17,613 bases of DNA from Deltaproteobacteria bacterium (GCA_013152945.1 JAADFL010000182.1:1-17613); one strand, 5' to 3'; shown: positions 1 to 8,981, counted from the stretch's first letter. The notes: generated from the letters alone by a model not told the origin. Program-made: numbers and translations.

Positions 1-538
1 TACATGCATCCAATCAATGCGGGTGACTCACAGTTGATGCTTGTCGATATAAGGCTGGCCTGTACGCCCTGAACGAGCCTCGTCTTGGTTGAGCACCCTG
101 CATCACGATCACCTGAAGATTATAATAGCATCAGAAACGGACCTGGAAAGCAGACTGGACAGGCAGACTAGGGATGAACAGACTAGGTACGAAGGTTGGC
201 TCCGCGATGGTCAAAACCTTAAAAAGTGACAATATCTTAATTGGTTATCCCGGGCATGCGTAGCTTTACAAGTAACCTCCAGTAACCTCCGTCCCCGCCT
301 GTCTTTACGTCCCCGCCTGTCCCCCACAACCTCCGTCCCCGCCTGTCGTCCCCGCCTGTCCCCCGCCTGTCCCGCCTGTCCCATCCATGTTTTTATCATA
401 GCCGGTGCTTGGACCCGTGAATATATCGGCAATTGCACTGGATAGCTTACTGGCTCCATTACTTGCAATGTGTAACCCAACAGTGTATTGGTATATAAAA
501 ATGTGAGATGCGGTTTCCTCCGGAGGTTGAAAGCTAAA
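1..538. other. Upstream non-coding region
   Basis: No convincing gene is seen here. Frame 1 is open from base 1 to a TGA at 70-72, so a few C-terminal codons of an upstream + strand gene are possible, but 23 residues cannot be identified. A TATAAT at 121-126 has no good -35 partner and is not called a promoter. Bases 271-382 form a C-rich short-repeat array, listed separately. The open frames that cross this array on the - strand translate into low-complexity Gly/Arg/Gln peptides and are artefacts of the repeat. A GGAGG at 521-525 serves as a rather distant ribosome binding site for the first gene. Confidence 0.5.
271..382. repeat. C-rich short direct-repeat array
   Basis: The + strand holds six copies of CCCGCCTGTC at irregular spacing. 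Most are preceded by GTC, and some by ACCTCC; two tandem AGTAACCTCC units sit at the left edge. The - strand is correspondingly G-rich, with many GGG or GGGG runs separated by 4-8 bases, so it could form a G-quadruplex. The array sits about 160 bp before the first gene of the operon. It resembles degenerate REP-like intergenic repeats rather than CRISPR, because there are no unique spacers of constant length. Its function is unknown. Confidence 0.75.
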
Positions 539-1396
539 ATGATTGCCAAACAATGGATTACACCGACTAGGAATTTATTTGCCCAGATGCTGCGTGGTCT
601 TGCCAGGACTCATGCAGCAGGACTTGCAGTCAAGAATGGTCAGCGGGCATCCGAAAACAGGCTTCAAGGAAGCGATGACGAGGCTGTTACTGAGGGTGAA
701 CAAGCCGGGGGAGCAGGCGAAACAGGTGACAAAGAAAAAAATTACATGACACGGGATGAAACAAATCTCGACGAGCATCCTGACCTTGCGGCATTGATTC
801 ATGTAGCCTCCATGGCCGGTATCAAGGACATGGTGATAAGAAAGGCATGGGAAATGGGCCTGGGGGAAGGCCGTAGTGTACTGGCTGCCTTGCTAAGCGG
901 CGCAGGTGTTACTCCGGAGATTTCAGTGGCTCCGGTTTCCGACAAACCGGGCATTTGTGCCGTATCAGGTTGTAATGAACCTGCTAAAGTCAAGGGATTG
1001 TGTGTGAGACACTATAGAAAAATGCGGTATGCCGAGAGCAGGAGATCGATGGGGCTGGAATACAGGCCCAGGAGTGGCGGGGAAAGTATTCACAGGACTT
1101 CGCGACAATTCAGGGGGCCTACCATCCCTCAGTATACATTGGATATTTTAAGAGAGATAGGAGCCCCGATGACAATAGACAGGATTTGTGAACTGGTTCG
1201 GAGTCGTGCCAAGGACATCGAACTTCCCGAGCCCAGGGTGCTACGAGCCAGGGTGAGACATTTCCTTTACACTTCTCCCAAGACCGAACGTGCCGGCAGG
1301 GGAACATTTCAGATAAAGGGTGGCGCAAAGCGCGTGTTGAGACGGCCGGCCGGTGGTATTGCCAAGGGGATCGAGGGTTCGTCCCAGGATGGATGA
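539..1396 (+). CDS. Zinc-knuckle plus HARE-HTH-like winged-helix protein, possible regulator
   Basis: A 285-residue protein by the ATG at 539. GGAGG lies 13 bases upstream, which is long. An ATG at 746 (residue 70) is an alternative start, and residues 1-70 look poorly conserved in character. Two recognisable parts follow. Residues 140-158 form a Cys-x4-Cys-x9-Cys-x2-His knuckle ending in GLCVRHY, the short zinc-binding motif seen in many phage and bacterial DNA-associated proteins. Residues about 197-262 resemble a HARE-HTH winged helix: the [14 protein letters not shown] helix-turn-helix start, then a basic helix and the closing wing [17 protein letters not shown] domains are known from the RNA polymerase delta subunit and from restriction or chromatin proteins, so DNA or polymerase contact is likely. 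There is no signal peptide. The stop overlaps the start of the next gene (ATGA). The domain assignment was made by eye and is moderately sure; the target is unknown. Confidence 0.75.
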   Translation: MIAKQWITPTRNLFAQMLRGLARTHAAGLAVKNGQRASENRLQGSDDEAVTEGEQAGGAGETGDKEKNYMTRDETNLDEHPDLAALIHVASMAGIKDMVIRKAWEMGLGEGRSVLAALLSGAGVTPEISVAPVSDKPGICAVSGCNEPAKVKGLCVRHYRKMRYAESRRSMGLEYRPRSGGESIHRTSRQFRGPTIPQYTLDILREIGAPMTIDRICELVRSRAKDIELPEPRVLRARVRHFLYTSPKTERAGRGTFQIKGGAKRVLRRPAGGIAKGIEGSSQDG

Positions 1397-3439
1397 TCTC
1401 TCTTGATGTGGAGACCGATTCGAATGCTGTTTTGGATTTCCATCCAATAACTCGGAAACAGTGCGGCCGGGGGTGGGGATTGCCTTTCAAAAAGTTATTA
1501 TCAATATACATTCTGTTATTTTCACAAAATGTCATCGCATCTGTTACATCCGTGCCTGTTGTTGATTCTCCCCTTACAAGTGGTGATACCCTGGTTAGTG
1601 GAACCTGCAAAGAAGAGGTTAATACAATAATAAGTGTTTTGGTGGATGGTTCCAAGGCCGGTGAATGTAATTTGAAGGCAGGTAAATTCTCACTTCAGGT
1701 GCCGCCTCTAATGCCCGGCCAAATCGTATCGGCCAAGGCCAAGGCGGAAGGTAAGTTGCCGAGCAGCGAGAGCAGGCCGGTGGTGGTTAGAGATATAAGC
1801 AAGGTGCCCGTGATTGATCAACCGTTAATCGAAGGTGATCAGCAGGTTGCAGGAAGCACTGCCGAAAGGAATGGAACGATAATAACAGTCACCATCAATG
1901 GCAGTTTTGCAGGTCAAACACTGTCCCTGGAAGGCAGGTGGAGCACAAAGGTGGATTTGTTGCAGGCAGGGGATACGGTCAATGCAACGGCATATGCACC
2001 CGGTAAAGCGGAATCACCTCCGGGCCCTCCTGTGGTGGTTCGCAGAAGGACCAATAAGCCGATCATCTCCGGTCCGATTCAAACCGGCGCCACCGGGATC
2101 AAGGGTTCTGTGCCCGAGCCTGACAACACCCTGGTGGAGATATTCGGGGACAATATCAGCCTGGGAGTGAGCGCCACCTCGAATCAGTCATTTTTTCTTG
2201 AAACACAGGCACTGACCGGCGGGACCATCATTGTCGCAATTGCCTTGGCGCCGGGATGTGCTTCCAGCTTTCCGAGTGATCCGGTCGTGGTCGGAGCGAC
2301 GGAAGACCCGGATCAGGACGGCCTGGACAATGCCGCTGAATGGTCTCTGGGAACAGATCCCCATGATGCGGACAGCGACGATGACGGTGTGTTGGATGGG
2401 CAAGAGGGTGAGCCGGGTGCTGACGCCGACGGCGACGGCCTGATAAATGCACTCGATCCTGACTCGGACGGCGATGGGATCTTGGACGGAACAGAGATGG
2501 GGCAAACAGAGCCGGGTCGTGATACCGACACTTCAAAGGGAAACTTTGTCCCGGATCAAGATCCAACAACAACAACAGATCCGTGGGAAGCCGATACAGA
2601 CAAGGGCGGTGCCAGTGACGGCGCGGAAGACCTGAACAAGAACGGTGCGGTCGACCAGGGTGAGACGGACCCAAATTTTCCAGGCGACGACGAGGCTCAA
2701 ACGGATTCAGACCATGACGGCTTGAGTGATGCCGTGGAAGATGCTTGGGGTACTGACCCTCATGATGCGGACAGCGACGATGACGGTGTAATCGACGGCG
2801 ATGAGGTGAACCCGTTTTCAGATACAGACGGGGATGGTCTGATCAATGCCCTTGATCCTGACTCGGACGGCGATGGAATAATGGATGGGACGGAGATGGG
2901 CCGTACAAAACCGGCGCGCGATACGGATACGTCAAAAGGGAATTTCGTGCCGGATCAAGACCCGGGTTCTACGACGAATCCGGCCATGCCGGATACCGAT
3001 AACGGCGGGAAACCGGATGGGGAAGAAGACATTGATCACGACGGTGCAATCGATCCAGGTGAAAGCGATCCCAACGACCCTTTAGACGATTTGGCGATGG
3101 ATGATTCGGATGGCGACGGCGTGCCTGATATCGCCGACAATTGTCCGGGTATTTCAAACCCGGGCCAGGAAGACATGGACAACGACGGCATAGGTGATGC
3201 CGGTGATTCTGACAGGGACGGCGACAAAATTGACAACACTGATGATAATTGTCCCGACATATTCAACCCGGATCAAAAAGACTTGGATGGAGATGGCTTG
3301 GGGGATGCCTGCGATAATGAACTTACCTCGATGCTGGTCCTGGGCGGTGCGTGTCCCGGCAGGAGACACAGGATTTGCTTCGTTCCTTGTCTGGTTGATA
3401 TTGCTTTCAGCTTTCCTTGCAGCAGGGAGGCATCCATGA
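1393..3439 (+). CDS. Secreted Ig-like/TSP3 calcium-binding surface protein, frameshifted near its C-terminus
   Basis: The frame opens at the ATG at 1393, which overlaps the previous stop. A secretory signal follows at residues 31-50 ([20 protein letters not shown]), so a TTG at 1480 giving a conventional signal peptide is an alternative start. About residues 52-300 hold three similar beta-rich Ig-like units of 80-90 residues, each ending in PVVV. Residues about 303-642 are TSP3-type calcium-binding repeats rich in DSDGDG, including a 133-codon duplicated module. The frame then reaches LVLGGAC. From about 3350 the original frame gives unlikely sequence. The +1 frame gives a hydrophobic tail ([14 protein letters not shown]) plus RHP and a TGA at 3437-3439, resembling a Cys/TM/basic sorting tail such as MYXO-CTERM. 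I therefore end the gene at 3439 and infer a one-base frameshift. Read without it, the frame runs on to 5340 as a 1315-residue fusion. Confidence 0.7.
2311..3108 (+). repeat. Two-copy internal duplication of a 399-bp TSP3 module
   Basis: Bases 2311-2709 and 2710-3108 encode parallel 133-residue modules in the same order: DGL(D/S)(N/D)[53 protein letters not shown], and a closing Asp/Gly-rich stretch ending near DP(N/D)D. Blocks such as the [12 protein letters not shown] segment (from 2362 and 2761) are nearly identical in DNA, while other parts have drifted. This indicates duplication of a whole module within the gene. Confidence 0.8.
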
Positions 3440-5340
3440 TCCGTGCGGTTGAGAACACCGCGCTCTGCCAAGGACCGGGGGGGCTACGGGCAGGTATCTT
3501 TTGGCTGGCGGTGACGGTCTTGTTGGTGATTCCAAGACCTTCTTTCGGCAAGGAGCCTGCTTTATCACTACAGCGTATGCCTCCAGGCTCCGGGTTGTGG
3601 TTCATGTCTTTGCAGAGCGACAGGATTCGGTCACACCTGGGATGGTCCTTGTCACTTTGGGGTGATTACCAGGAAAGGCCCCTGGTTTTACGCGAGAAGG
3701 GAGGAGGTGCACGTTCATCACTGGTTGAGCGTCAGACCGAGCTTAGCCTGGCTGCGGGAATCGGTTTCTTCGACATGTTGGAGGTAACGGCAAGGCTACC
3801 TTTTCTTCCCTATCGCTCGGGCTCCGGAATGTACGGCGGTTCCGGTTTGTCATCCTACAGCCTGGGAGATCTCTCGATAGGTGCAAAAGCGGCTATCTTG
3901 GATTATGACTCTTTCGGACTTTTTGCAGGAGCGGATATTGTGGCTCCTACCGCAGGCGGCAATCTTGCCGGTGAAGCAGGGGCCGCATTCAGGCCTGTAA
4001 TGGGTTTCGGATTTCATACAGGTCCGGCGGACATGGTAGTGAATTTATCATATACATTGAGAAAGAACGTTATTGAACCAGGGATCGACCTGGGTGACGA
4101 ACTGGGTTACGGCCTTGGAGTGGGCATCAAGGCTTTTTCTTTCATGTATGCAAGTTTTGAGTTGGCAGGAGCAACTGCTGCTGCAAACCCATGGAAGAAA
4201 GAGGCGCAAAATCCCTTAGACGCCTTGGCCGGCCTGAGATTCTTCATGCTTGATGATTTTCTGCAGATTTCGGTTGCTGGTGGAGCCGGAGTATTGCCGG
4301 GATATGGCTCTCCGCAGTGGAGGGCAAGGCTCGGTTTTACCTTCCAATCACCGGGTCAAGACGACAGGGATCATGATGGAATAAGGAATAGAGTTGACAA
4401 GTGTCCCGACAATGCCGAGGACAAGGATGGTTTCGAGGATGAAGACGGCTGCCCTGACATTGACAACGACAAAGACGGCATAAAGGATAGTAACGACAAG
4501 TGTCCCGACAATGCCGAGGACAAGGATGGTTTCGAGGATGAAGACGGCTGCCCTGACATTGACAACGACAAGGACGGCATAAGGGACAGTGACGACAAGT
4601 GTCCCGACAATGCCGAGGACAAGGACGGTTTCGAGGATGAAGACGGCTGCCCTGACATTGACAACGACAAGGACGGCATAAAGGACAGTGACGACAAGTG
4701 TCCAAACGAAGCCGAGACATTGAATAAGGTCCATGACCTGGATGGCTGTCCTGAATTTGACAGTGACGGTGATGGGGTGTTCGACATCGACGACAAGTGC
4801 CCGGTCGACCAGGAGGACAAGGACGGGTTCATGGACAAGGACGGCTGCCCTGACATTGACAACGACAAGGACGGCATTGAAGACAAGGATGACAAGTGCC
4901 CCATGGATCCGGAGGTAATAAACGGAGTCGATGACGAGGATGGTTGCCCTGACGAAGGTGAAAGACAAGTACAGATTATGGGCAGGAAAATAGCCCTTCA
5001 TCAGAAGATATATTTTAAAACGAACTCTGCGAGAATACGGAGGAGGAGTTTTTCGATATTGAGCCAGCTTGCGGCTACATTGAAGGCCCACATGGAGATA
5101 AAGTTGCTTCGCATCGAGGGACACACCGATGAGAGAGGAACCAGGCAGTTCAACCAACGCCTTTCCGAGGCAAGGGCCTATGCAGTCAGGCGGTACCTGA
5201 TACATAGAGGAATTTCTCCTTTCAGGCTGAAGGCAGTCGGCTTTGGTAAGGAACGCCCGTTGTTGAAAGGAAAATCCAAGCGTGCCTATGCTGCCAACAG
5301 GAGGGTGGAGTTTATTATCGAAATAGGGGGACAGGAGTAG
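3436..5340 (+). CDS. OmpA-family outer-membrane protein with TSP3 calcium-binding repeats
   Basis: A 634-residue protein if begun at the ATG at 3436, whose ATGA overlaps the inferred stop of the upstream gene. Residues about 17-38 form a signal peptide ([17 protein letters not shown], cleavage before KEPA). Residues about 40-310 are a run of alternating beta-strands expected of an outer-membrane barrel. Residues about 318-511 are Asp/Cys-rich TSP3 repeats (DKCPD...DGCPD, 33-residue period). Residues about 512-634 are an OmpA C-terminal peptidoglycan-binding domain, with the signature [20 protein letters not shown], then VGFGKERP and NRRVEFII; the Asp of HTDERG and the Arg of NRRVEF are the usual peptidoglycan contacts. 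It probably links the outer membrane to the cell wall through a calcium-stiffened stalk. No stop separates it from the upstream frame as given, so a fusion protein remains possible. Confidence 0.8.
   Translation: MIRAVENTALCQGPGGLRAGIFWLAVTVLLVIPRPSFGKEPALSLQRMPPGSGLWFMSLQSDRIRSHLGWSLSLWGDYQERPLVLREKGGGARSSLVERQTELSLAAGIGFFDMLEVTARLPFLPYRSGSGMYGGSGLSSYSLGDLSIGAKAAILDYDSFGLFAGADIVAPTAGGNLAGEAGAAFRPVMGFGFHTGPADMVVNLSYTLRKNVIEPGIDLGDELGYGLGVGIKAFSFMYASFELAGATAAANPWKKEAQNPLDALAGLRFFMLDDFLQISVAGGAGVLPGYGSPQWRARLGFTFQSPGQDDRDHDGIRNRVDKCPDNAEDKDGFEDEDGCPDIDNDKDGIKDSNDKCPDNAEDKDGFEDEDGCPDIDNDKDGIRDSDDKCPDNAEDKDGFEDEDGCPDIDNDKDGIKDSDDKCPNEAETLNKVHDLDGCPEFDSDGDGVFDIDDKCPVDQEDKDGFMDKDGCPDIDNDKDGIEDKDDKCPMDPEVINGVDDEDGCPDEGERQVQIMGRKIALHQKIYFKTNSARIRRRSFSILSQLAATLKAHMEIKLLRIEGHTDERGTRQFNQRLSEARAYAVRRYLIHRGISPFRLKAVGFGKERPLLKGKSKRAYAANRRVEFIIEIGGQE
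4396..4968 (+). repeat. 99-bp tandem repeats encoding TSP3 modules
   Basis: GACAAGTG(T/C)CC recurs at 4396, 4495, 4594, 4693, 4792 and 4891, an exact 99-bp period (33 residues). The first three units differ by only a few bases, while units 4-6 have diverged; the last is shortened before the OmpA domain. The near-identity of the first three suggests recent expansion or gene conversion, so the copy number may vary between strains. Confidence 0.9.
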
Positions 5341-5345
5341 CAGAA

Positions 5346-5873
5346 GTGAGATTCATAGGAGATTACAAGGCGTTATGTGATGGAGGCACACTGGAGGGGT
5401 TCCTAGAAAGACAACCGCCGGCCGTATTCCTGCATCACTCGGCCGGTAGCGGATTGGGAATCCTTTCCGGACTGCCGGGAAGTACCAGGAACAGGCTGGT
5501 GTTGGAAAATCAGGCAGGCAATAGGCTTCCCGGCAGTTCAGCAAAGGAAGAGGCTTATCTGGTGTTTCCAATAGAGCCGAAAACCAATGGCAAGAATCAG
5601 CCGATGTTGCTCGGATGCAGCTCTACCTGTGATATTTTCGTTAATGATGCGACTGTATCGAGAAAACACGCATTGATAGAACTGGCAAGGGGTGATTACT
5701 ATATAATGGATCAAAAATCCACTGCAGGGACATGGGTCAACGGCGTTTCCTTGAGGGGCGGCGAGAAGACGCTTCTAACATCCGGCGACCGGGTATCGGT
5801 CGGCGCAGTAAACCTGCTGTTCCTACTTCCAAAAGAGTTCTACAACTTTGTAGTCAAGTTCCTTGGGGACTAG
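5346..5873 (+). CDS. FHA-domain protein
   Basis: A 175-residue cytoplasmic protein starting at GTG, with AGGAG 8 bases upstream inside the end of the OmpA gene; the intergenic gap is 5 bases, so co-transcription is likely. Residues 1-82 have no recognised fold. Residues about 86-160 are a forkhead-associated domain, a phosphothreonine-peptide binding module: LLGCSSTCDIFVND, SRKHA (Ser105, His108), then KSTAGTWVNG and LTSGDRVSVG. The Arg that normally follows the first Gly (GRS) is Cys91, and the Asn of the usual STNGT is Ala127, so phosphopeptide binding may be altered. A Ser/Thr kinase gene lies just downstream on the opposite strand, which makes it a plausible partner, but nothing in the sequence proves this. 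Confidence 0.85.
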   Translation: MRFIGDYKALCDGGTLEGFLERQPPAVFLHHSAGSGLGILSGLPGSTRNRLVLENQAGNRLPGSSAKEEAYLVFPIEPKTNGKNQPMLLGCSSTCDIFVNDATVSRKHALIELARGDYYIMDQKSTAGTWVNGVSLRGGEKTLLTSGDRVSVGAVNLLFLLPKEFYNFVVKFLGD

Positions 5874-6065
5874 ACTGACGTTCCATATTTGCTATTTAAT
5901 GCCCATCCGTTGCTTCGCAGGTTTGAATGAAACCTGAAACAGTGAAAAGCATGAAGCAATGACATAAAATTCCTATGATCTTTTTTTGGAACTATGGATC
6001 AACCATATAGTTGGCAGGGGAATGAAAATCCGGACAAACCAGAAAAATTTTCCAGAGCTTGTGAC

Positions 6066-8873
6066 TTAAAACGGGTCAGCCGTGGTTTTTCTCCCCTTGG
6101 CTTTCTTCTTCATGTTTTTCTTCTTTTTTCCCGATGGCTTGGTTGATTTTGATTTCTTGATGTTCTTTTTCGATGATGGCTTGGCCTTTTTCTTTTTCCC
6201 CGTGTTGTCGGATTTTAATTGTTTCAACACTACATGAATCTGCCCATTCGAACGCAAGGGCACTTTTTTCTCAACCGTGGCATGGCCGGCGAGTTTAAAG
6301 GTAAAGCTCATCTTTCTCGGTGAATATGCAAGAGTCGATGAAAAAGGTGTTCTGCCAAGGGGTTTCTTGCTTTTCGACCAGAATACCAGGGCACCTTTAG
6401 GAGTGGAAGAAAAAGTAAGCTTTACCCGTGACGAATGTTTTTTCCTTATAATTTTCTTCCTTTGTCTAGGTATGGATGCTGTTTTTCCAGTGCGGCTCTT
6501 GTGAATCGATCTGCCGGTCTTCGTTTTTTGAGTTGAAGATTTGAAAAGGCTTTTCTGCTTCGGCAAAACTTGGGCGGTTGCCCTTTTTTCCGACCTTGAA
6601 TCCAGGTTGGTTTTTCCAGGTACGGCTTCGATCCCATGCATATTATCATGTTCCGGTTTTTCTTCACCTTCCTGCATTTTGGTCGAACGGCCGGCAACAT
6701 CCTTGGCGTCTTCGGCTCTTGTTTTTTCATTCAGGGTTGGAACGTTCATGCCCGGTGACTGTGGGTTGTTGGTGGTTGGCAGATCCTTGGTTTCGCTGAC
6801 TAGTGCCGTTGCCGGCAGGTTTCCTTTCACAAGGAAGAAACCGGCAACAAGTGCAATAAGCGCAAGAGCAGCCAATCCAAAGGTGACCGGCCTCTTGATG
6901 ATGGACGTGGATTTTGTCGGCTCGGTATCTCTTTTGTTCGATTTTCTTTGGCCGGTTCTCGTGGGTAAGTAATCACGGACATGTCTCAAGGCATCTGCAA
7001 GCTCCTCCATGGATTGGAACCTGTTTTGAGGCTCTTTTTCGAGGCATTTCATGATTACTTGTTCGAGCCCCGGATCTACCGGGTAACCCGGGTCTTCAAT
7101 TTCGCTTGGAGGAGCAGGCGGGACGCTCAAGTGCATTACAAGGAGTTCAGCTATTCCCTTACTCTTGAAAGGCGGCTTACCGGTGGCCATTTCGTACATT
7201 ATTATACCCAGGGCGTATATGTCTGTTCTTTGATCCACGGGCTTGGATGCCGCTTGCTCCGGAGACATGTATTCAGGTGTCCCGAGGATTGCGCCCGCTC
7301 TCGTGGTCTGGATGGACTCGCCCTGGCGATCCAACAGCTTGGCCACCCCGAAATCGAGCAATTTTACATAATCGTCTATTTCGTCACGCTTGACTATGAA
7401 AATATTCTCGGGTTTCAGGTCACGATGCACGATGCCTGCACGATGAGCCGATGCCAGTGCACTGCATACCTGCAGGGCTATTGATATCAGTTTGTCGGCA
7501 GAGAGTTTTTTTTGTCTCATCAGCAGCCTGTCAAGTGATTGGCCGTCCAGAAACTCCATGATGTAGTAATTGTCGTTTTCTTTGTCTTGTACGAAATCCG
7601 TGACTTCGATAATATGGGGATGGGCAATTCGGTTTACAGCCCGGGCCTCTTGAAAGAAACGTTGGACCGCGGCCTTGTTGGTTGAATACTCCCGCCGGAG
7701 CATCTTCACGGCTACGCGCCTGCCGAGCAATATATGTTCTGCCAGGTACACCTTGCCCATACCGCCTTCGCCCAGCAGGGACTGGAGTCTATACTTGCCG
7801 TCAAGGAGCTTGCCGATATAGGAATCTCCAGTTGTTCTACCTTTTTTACCGTCTGCCATGCCGTTGCTTTCAACCTCAAAGGTTTCCGGTTCTCCGTTTG
7901 GAATGGATGACCTGTATTTCTTTTGCTCTAGCCTTTCCGTGATTTTTCGAAGTTCGAGCAAAAGCTCTGCAGCCGTGGCAAAACGGTCGGGAGGGTCTTT
8001 TGCAAGGCACTTGAGCACTACTTCTTCTATTTCCGCCGGGATAGGAGGCTCTCCTTCGAATCTTGGCAATGGTGGTACTTGTGTTCGCATGTGATGGGCG
8101 ATTACGTCAGAGACGCTGTGAGAACGAAACGGTGTTTCACCTGCCAACAGCTCGTACATGAGCACACCCAGCGAGTACATATCTGACCTTGGATCCACCG
8201 GCCCGCCACTGGCCTGTTCGGGTGACCAGTACTCGGGAGTGCCTAAAATCTGGTCCCCCAGTGAAGGAGGAGGTGCGCCACCCCTGAAAGAAGAGGAAAG
8301 CAAAGCTACGCCGAAATCAAGGATTTTTATCGTATTCTTCTCTTTCTTATTTTCGAGGTCACCATCCGACAAGACAAATACGTTCTCGGGTTTAAGGTCG
8401 AGATGCAAAACCCCCCTCTCATGAGCGGCTCGCAACCCGTCGGTAATTTGTATTGCAATATCCAATACGCGGGCAGGTTGGAAACGGCCTCCCTGTTGAA
8501 CCAGGACCTGGCCCAGATCTTGTCCCTGGACGTACTCCATGACAAGGATTACCTTGTCAGGCGCAAGTCGCTTGGATCCGAGCACTTCCGCAATGTGTGG
8601 ATTATGTTCTCCTTTCAGGGCCCTTGCCACGTTGAGGAAACGGTTCACAGCTTCTTCGTTCCGGGCCACTTCTTCATGTAGCAACTTGACAGCCGCTTTT
8701 TTATTGGAGTGGGGATGCATAGCCAGATAAACACTGGCCATGCCGCCCTCACCAAGCAGTTTAATAGGCCTGTAAGGGCCGAGATCAGGTAGGTGAACAG
8801 TTTGGTTCATGTAGTATTCATCTCCGTCAAGTGCCTTAAGCAAAATGTGTGCCGATGGCGACATTATCGGCAT
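6066..8873 (-). CDS. Tandem-kinase transmembrane Ser/Thr protein kinase with PEGA domain
   Basis: 935 residues from the ATG at 8873. An ATG at 8810 (residue 22) has GGAG 11 bases upstream and is the better-supported start. Kinase domain 1 (about 34-312) has a Gly-loop GEGGMASV, Lys63, DFG 186-188 and PEYWSPEQ. However, its catalytic loop is HLDLKPEN rather than HRD, and the alpha-C Glu position is Val82. Kinase domain 2 (about 361-636) is canonical: GEGGMGKV, Lys390, Glu409, HRDLKPEN at 483-490, DFG 507-509, PEYMSPEQ. A transmembrane helix lies at about 664-683, followed by a long low-complexity linker, a PEGA domain (about 816-886) and a tail of about 45 residues very rich in Lys. Kinases should face the cytoplasm and PEGA the periplasm. 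It is transcribed divergently from the receiver gene. It probably transduces an envelope signal; substrates are unknown. Confidence 0.93.
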   Translation of the reverse strand: MPIMSPSAHILLKALDGDEYYMNQTVHLPDLGPYRPIKLLGEGGMASVYLAMHPHSNKKAAVKLLHEEVARNEEAVNRFLNVARALKGEHNPHIAEVLGSKRLAPDKVILVMEYVQGQDLGQVLVQQGGRFQPARVLDIAIQITDGLRAAHERGVLHLDLKPENVFVLSDGDLENKKEKNTIKILDFGVALLSSSFRGGAPPPSLGDQILGTPEYWSPEQASGGPVDPRSDMYSLGVLMYELLAGETPFRSHSVSDVIAHHMRTQVPPLPRFEGEPPIPAEIEEVVLKCLAKDPPDRFATAAELLLELRKITERLEQKKYRSSIPNGEPETFEVESNGMADGKKGRTTGDSYIGKLLDGKYRLQSLLGEGGMGKVYLAEHILLGRRVAVKMLRREYSTNKAAVQRFFQEARAVNRIAHPHIIEVTDFVQDKENDNYYIMEFLDGQSLDRLLMRQKKLSADKLISIALQVCSALASAHRAGIVHRDLKPENIFIVKRDEIDDYVKLLDFGVAKLLDRQGESIQTTRAGAILGTPEYMSPEQAASKPVDQRTDIYALGIIMYEMATGKPPFKSKGIAELLVMHLSVPPAPPSEIEDPGYPVDPGLEQVIMKCLEKEPQNRFQSMEELADALRHVRDYLPTRTGQRKSNKRDTEPTKSTSIIKRPVTFGLAALALIALVAGFFLVKGNLPATALVSETKDLPTTNNPQSPGMNVPTLNEKTRAEDAKDVAGRSTKMQEGEEKPEHDNMHGIEAVPGKTNLDSRSEKRATAQVLPKQKSLFKSSTQKTKTGRSIHKSRTGKTASIPRQRKKIIRKKHSSRVKLTFSSTPKGALVFWSKSKKPLGRTPFSSTLAYSPRKMSFTFKLAGHATVEKKVPLRSNGQIHVVLKQLKSDNTGKKKKAKPSSKKNIKKSKSTKPSGKKKKNMKKKAKGRKTTADPF

Positions 8874-8981
8874 TATTTATAATTATTTAATATTTACAGT
8901 CTATTGCGTGGTTATACCTTTTTATTGAAGAATGATGCCAACTGTTAAATATGGCACAGTGTGGCTTATGGCACAATCAGG

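Noticed and set aside
211-553. Open frames of 82 and 112 codons on the - strand over the C-rich array
   Set aside because: The peptides are low-complexity translations of the repeats, with no ribosome binding site or family.
1119-1655. 178-residue - strand ORF
   Set aside because: It spans the HARE-protein end and the signal-peptide region of the next gene on the other strand, and no motif is visible.
4396-4968. Regular repeats suggestive of a CRISPR array
   Set aside because: The whole 99-bp unit repeats, there are no unique spacers, and the units encode TSP3 modules in frame.
4337-5205. Long - strand open frames opposite the OmpA repeats
   Set aside because: Their periodic Val/Leu or Ser/Pro-rich products are the mirror of the 99-bp repeats; the + strand frame carries recognisable TSP3 and OmpA motifs.
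5918-5936. Hairpin CAGGTTT / AAACCTG after the FHA gene as a terminator
   Set aside because: A 7-bp stem with 5-base loop is real, but no T-run follows on either strand, so an intrinsic terminator is not supported.
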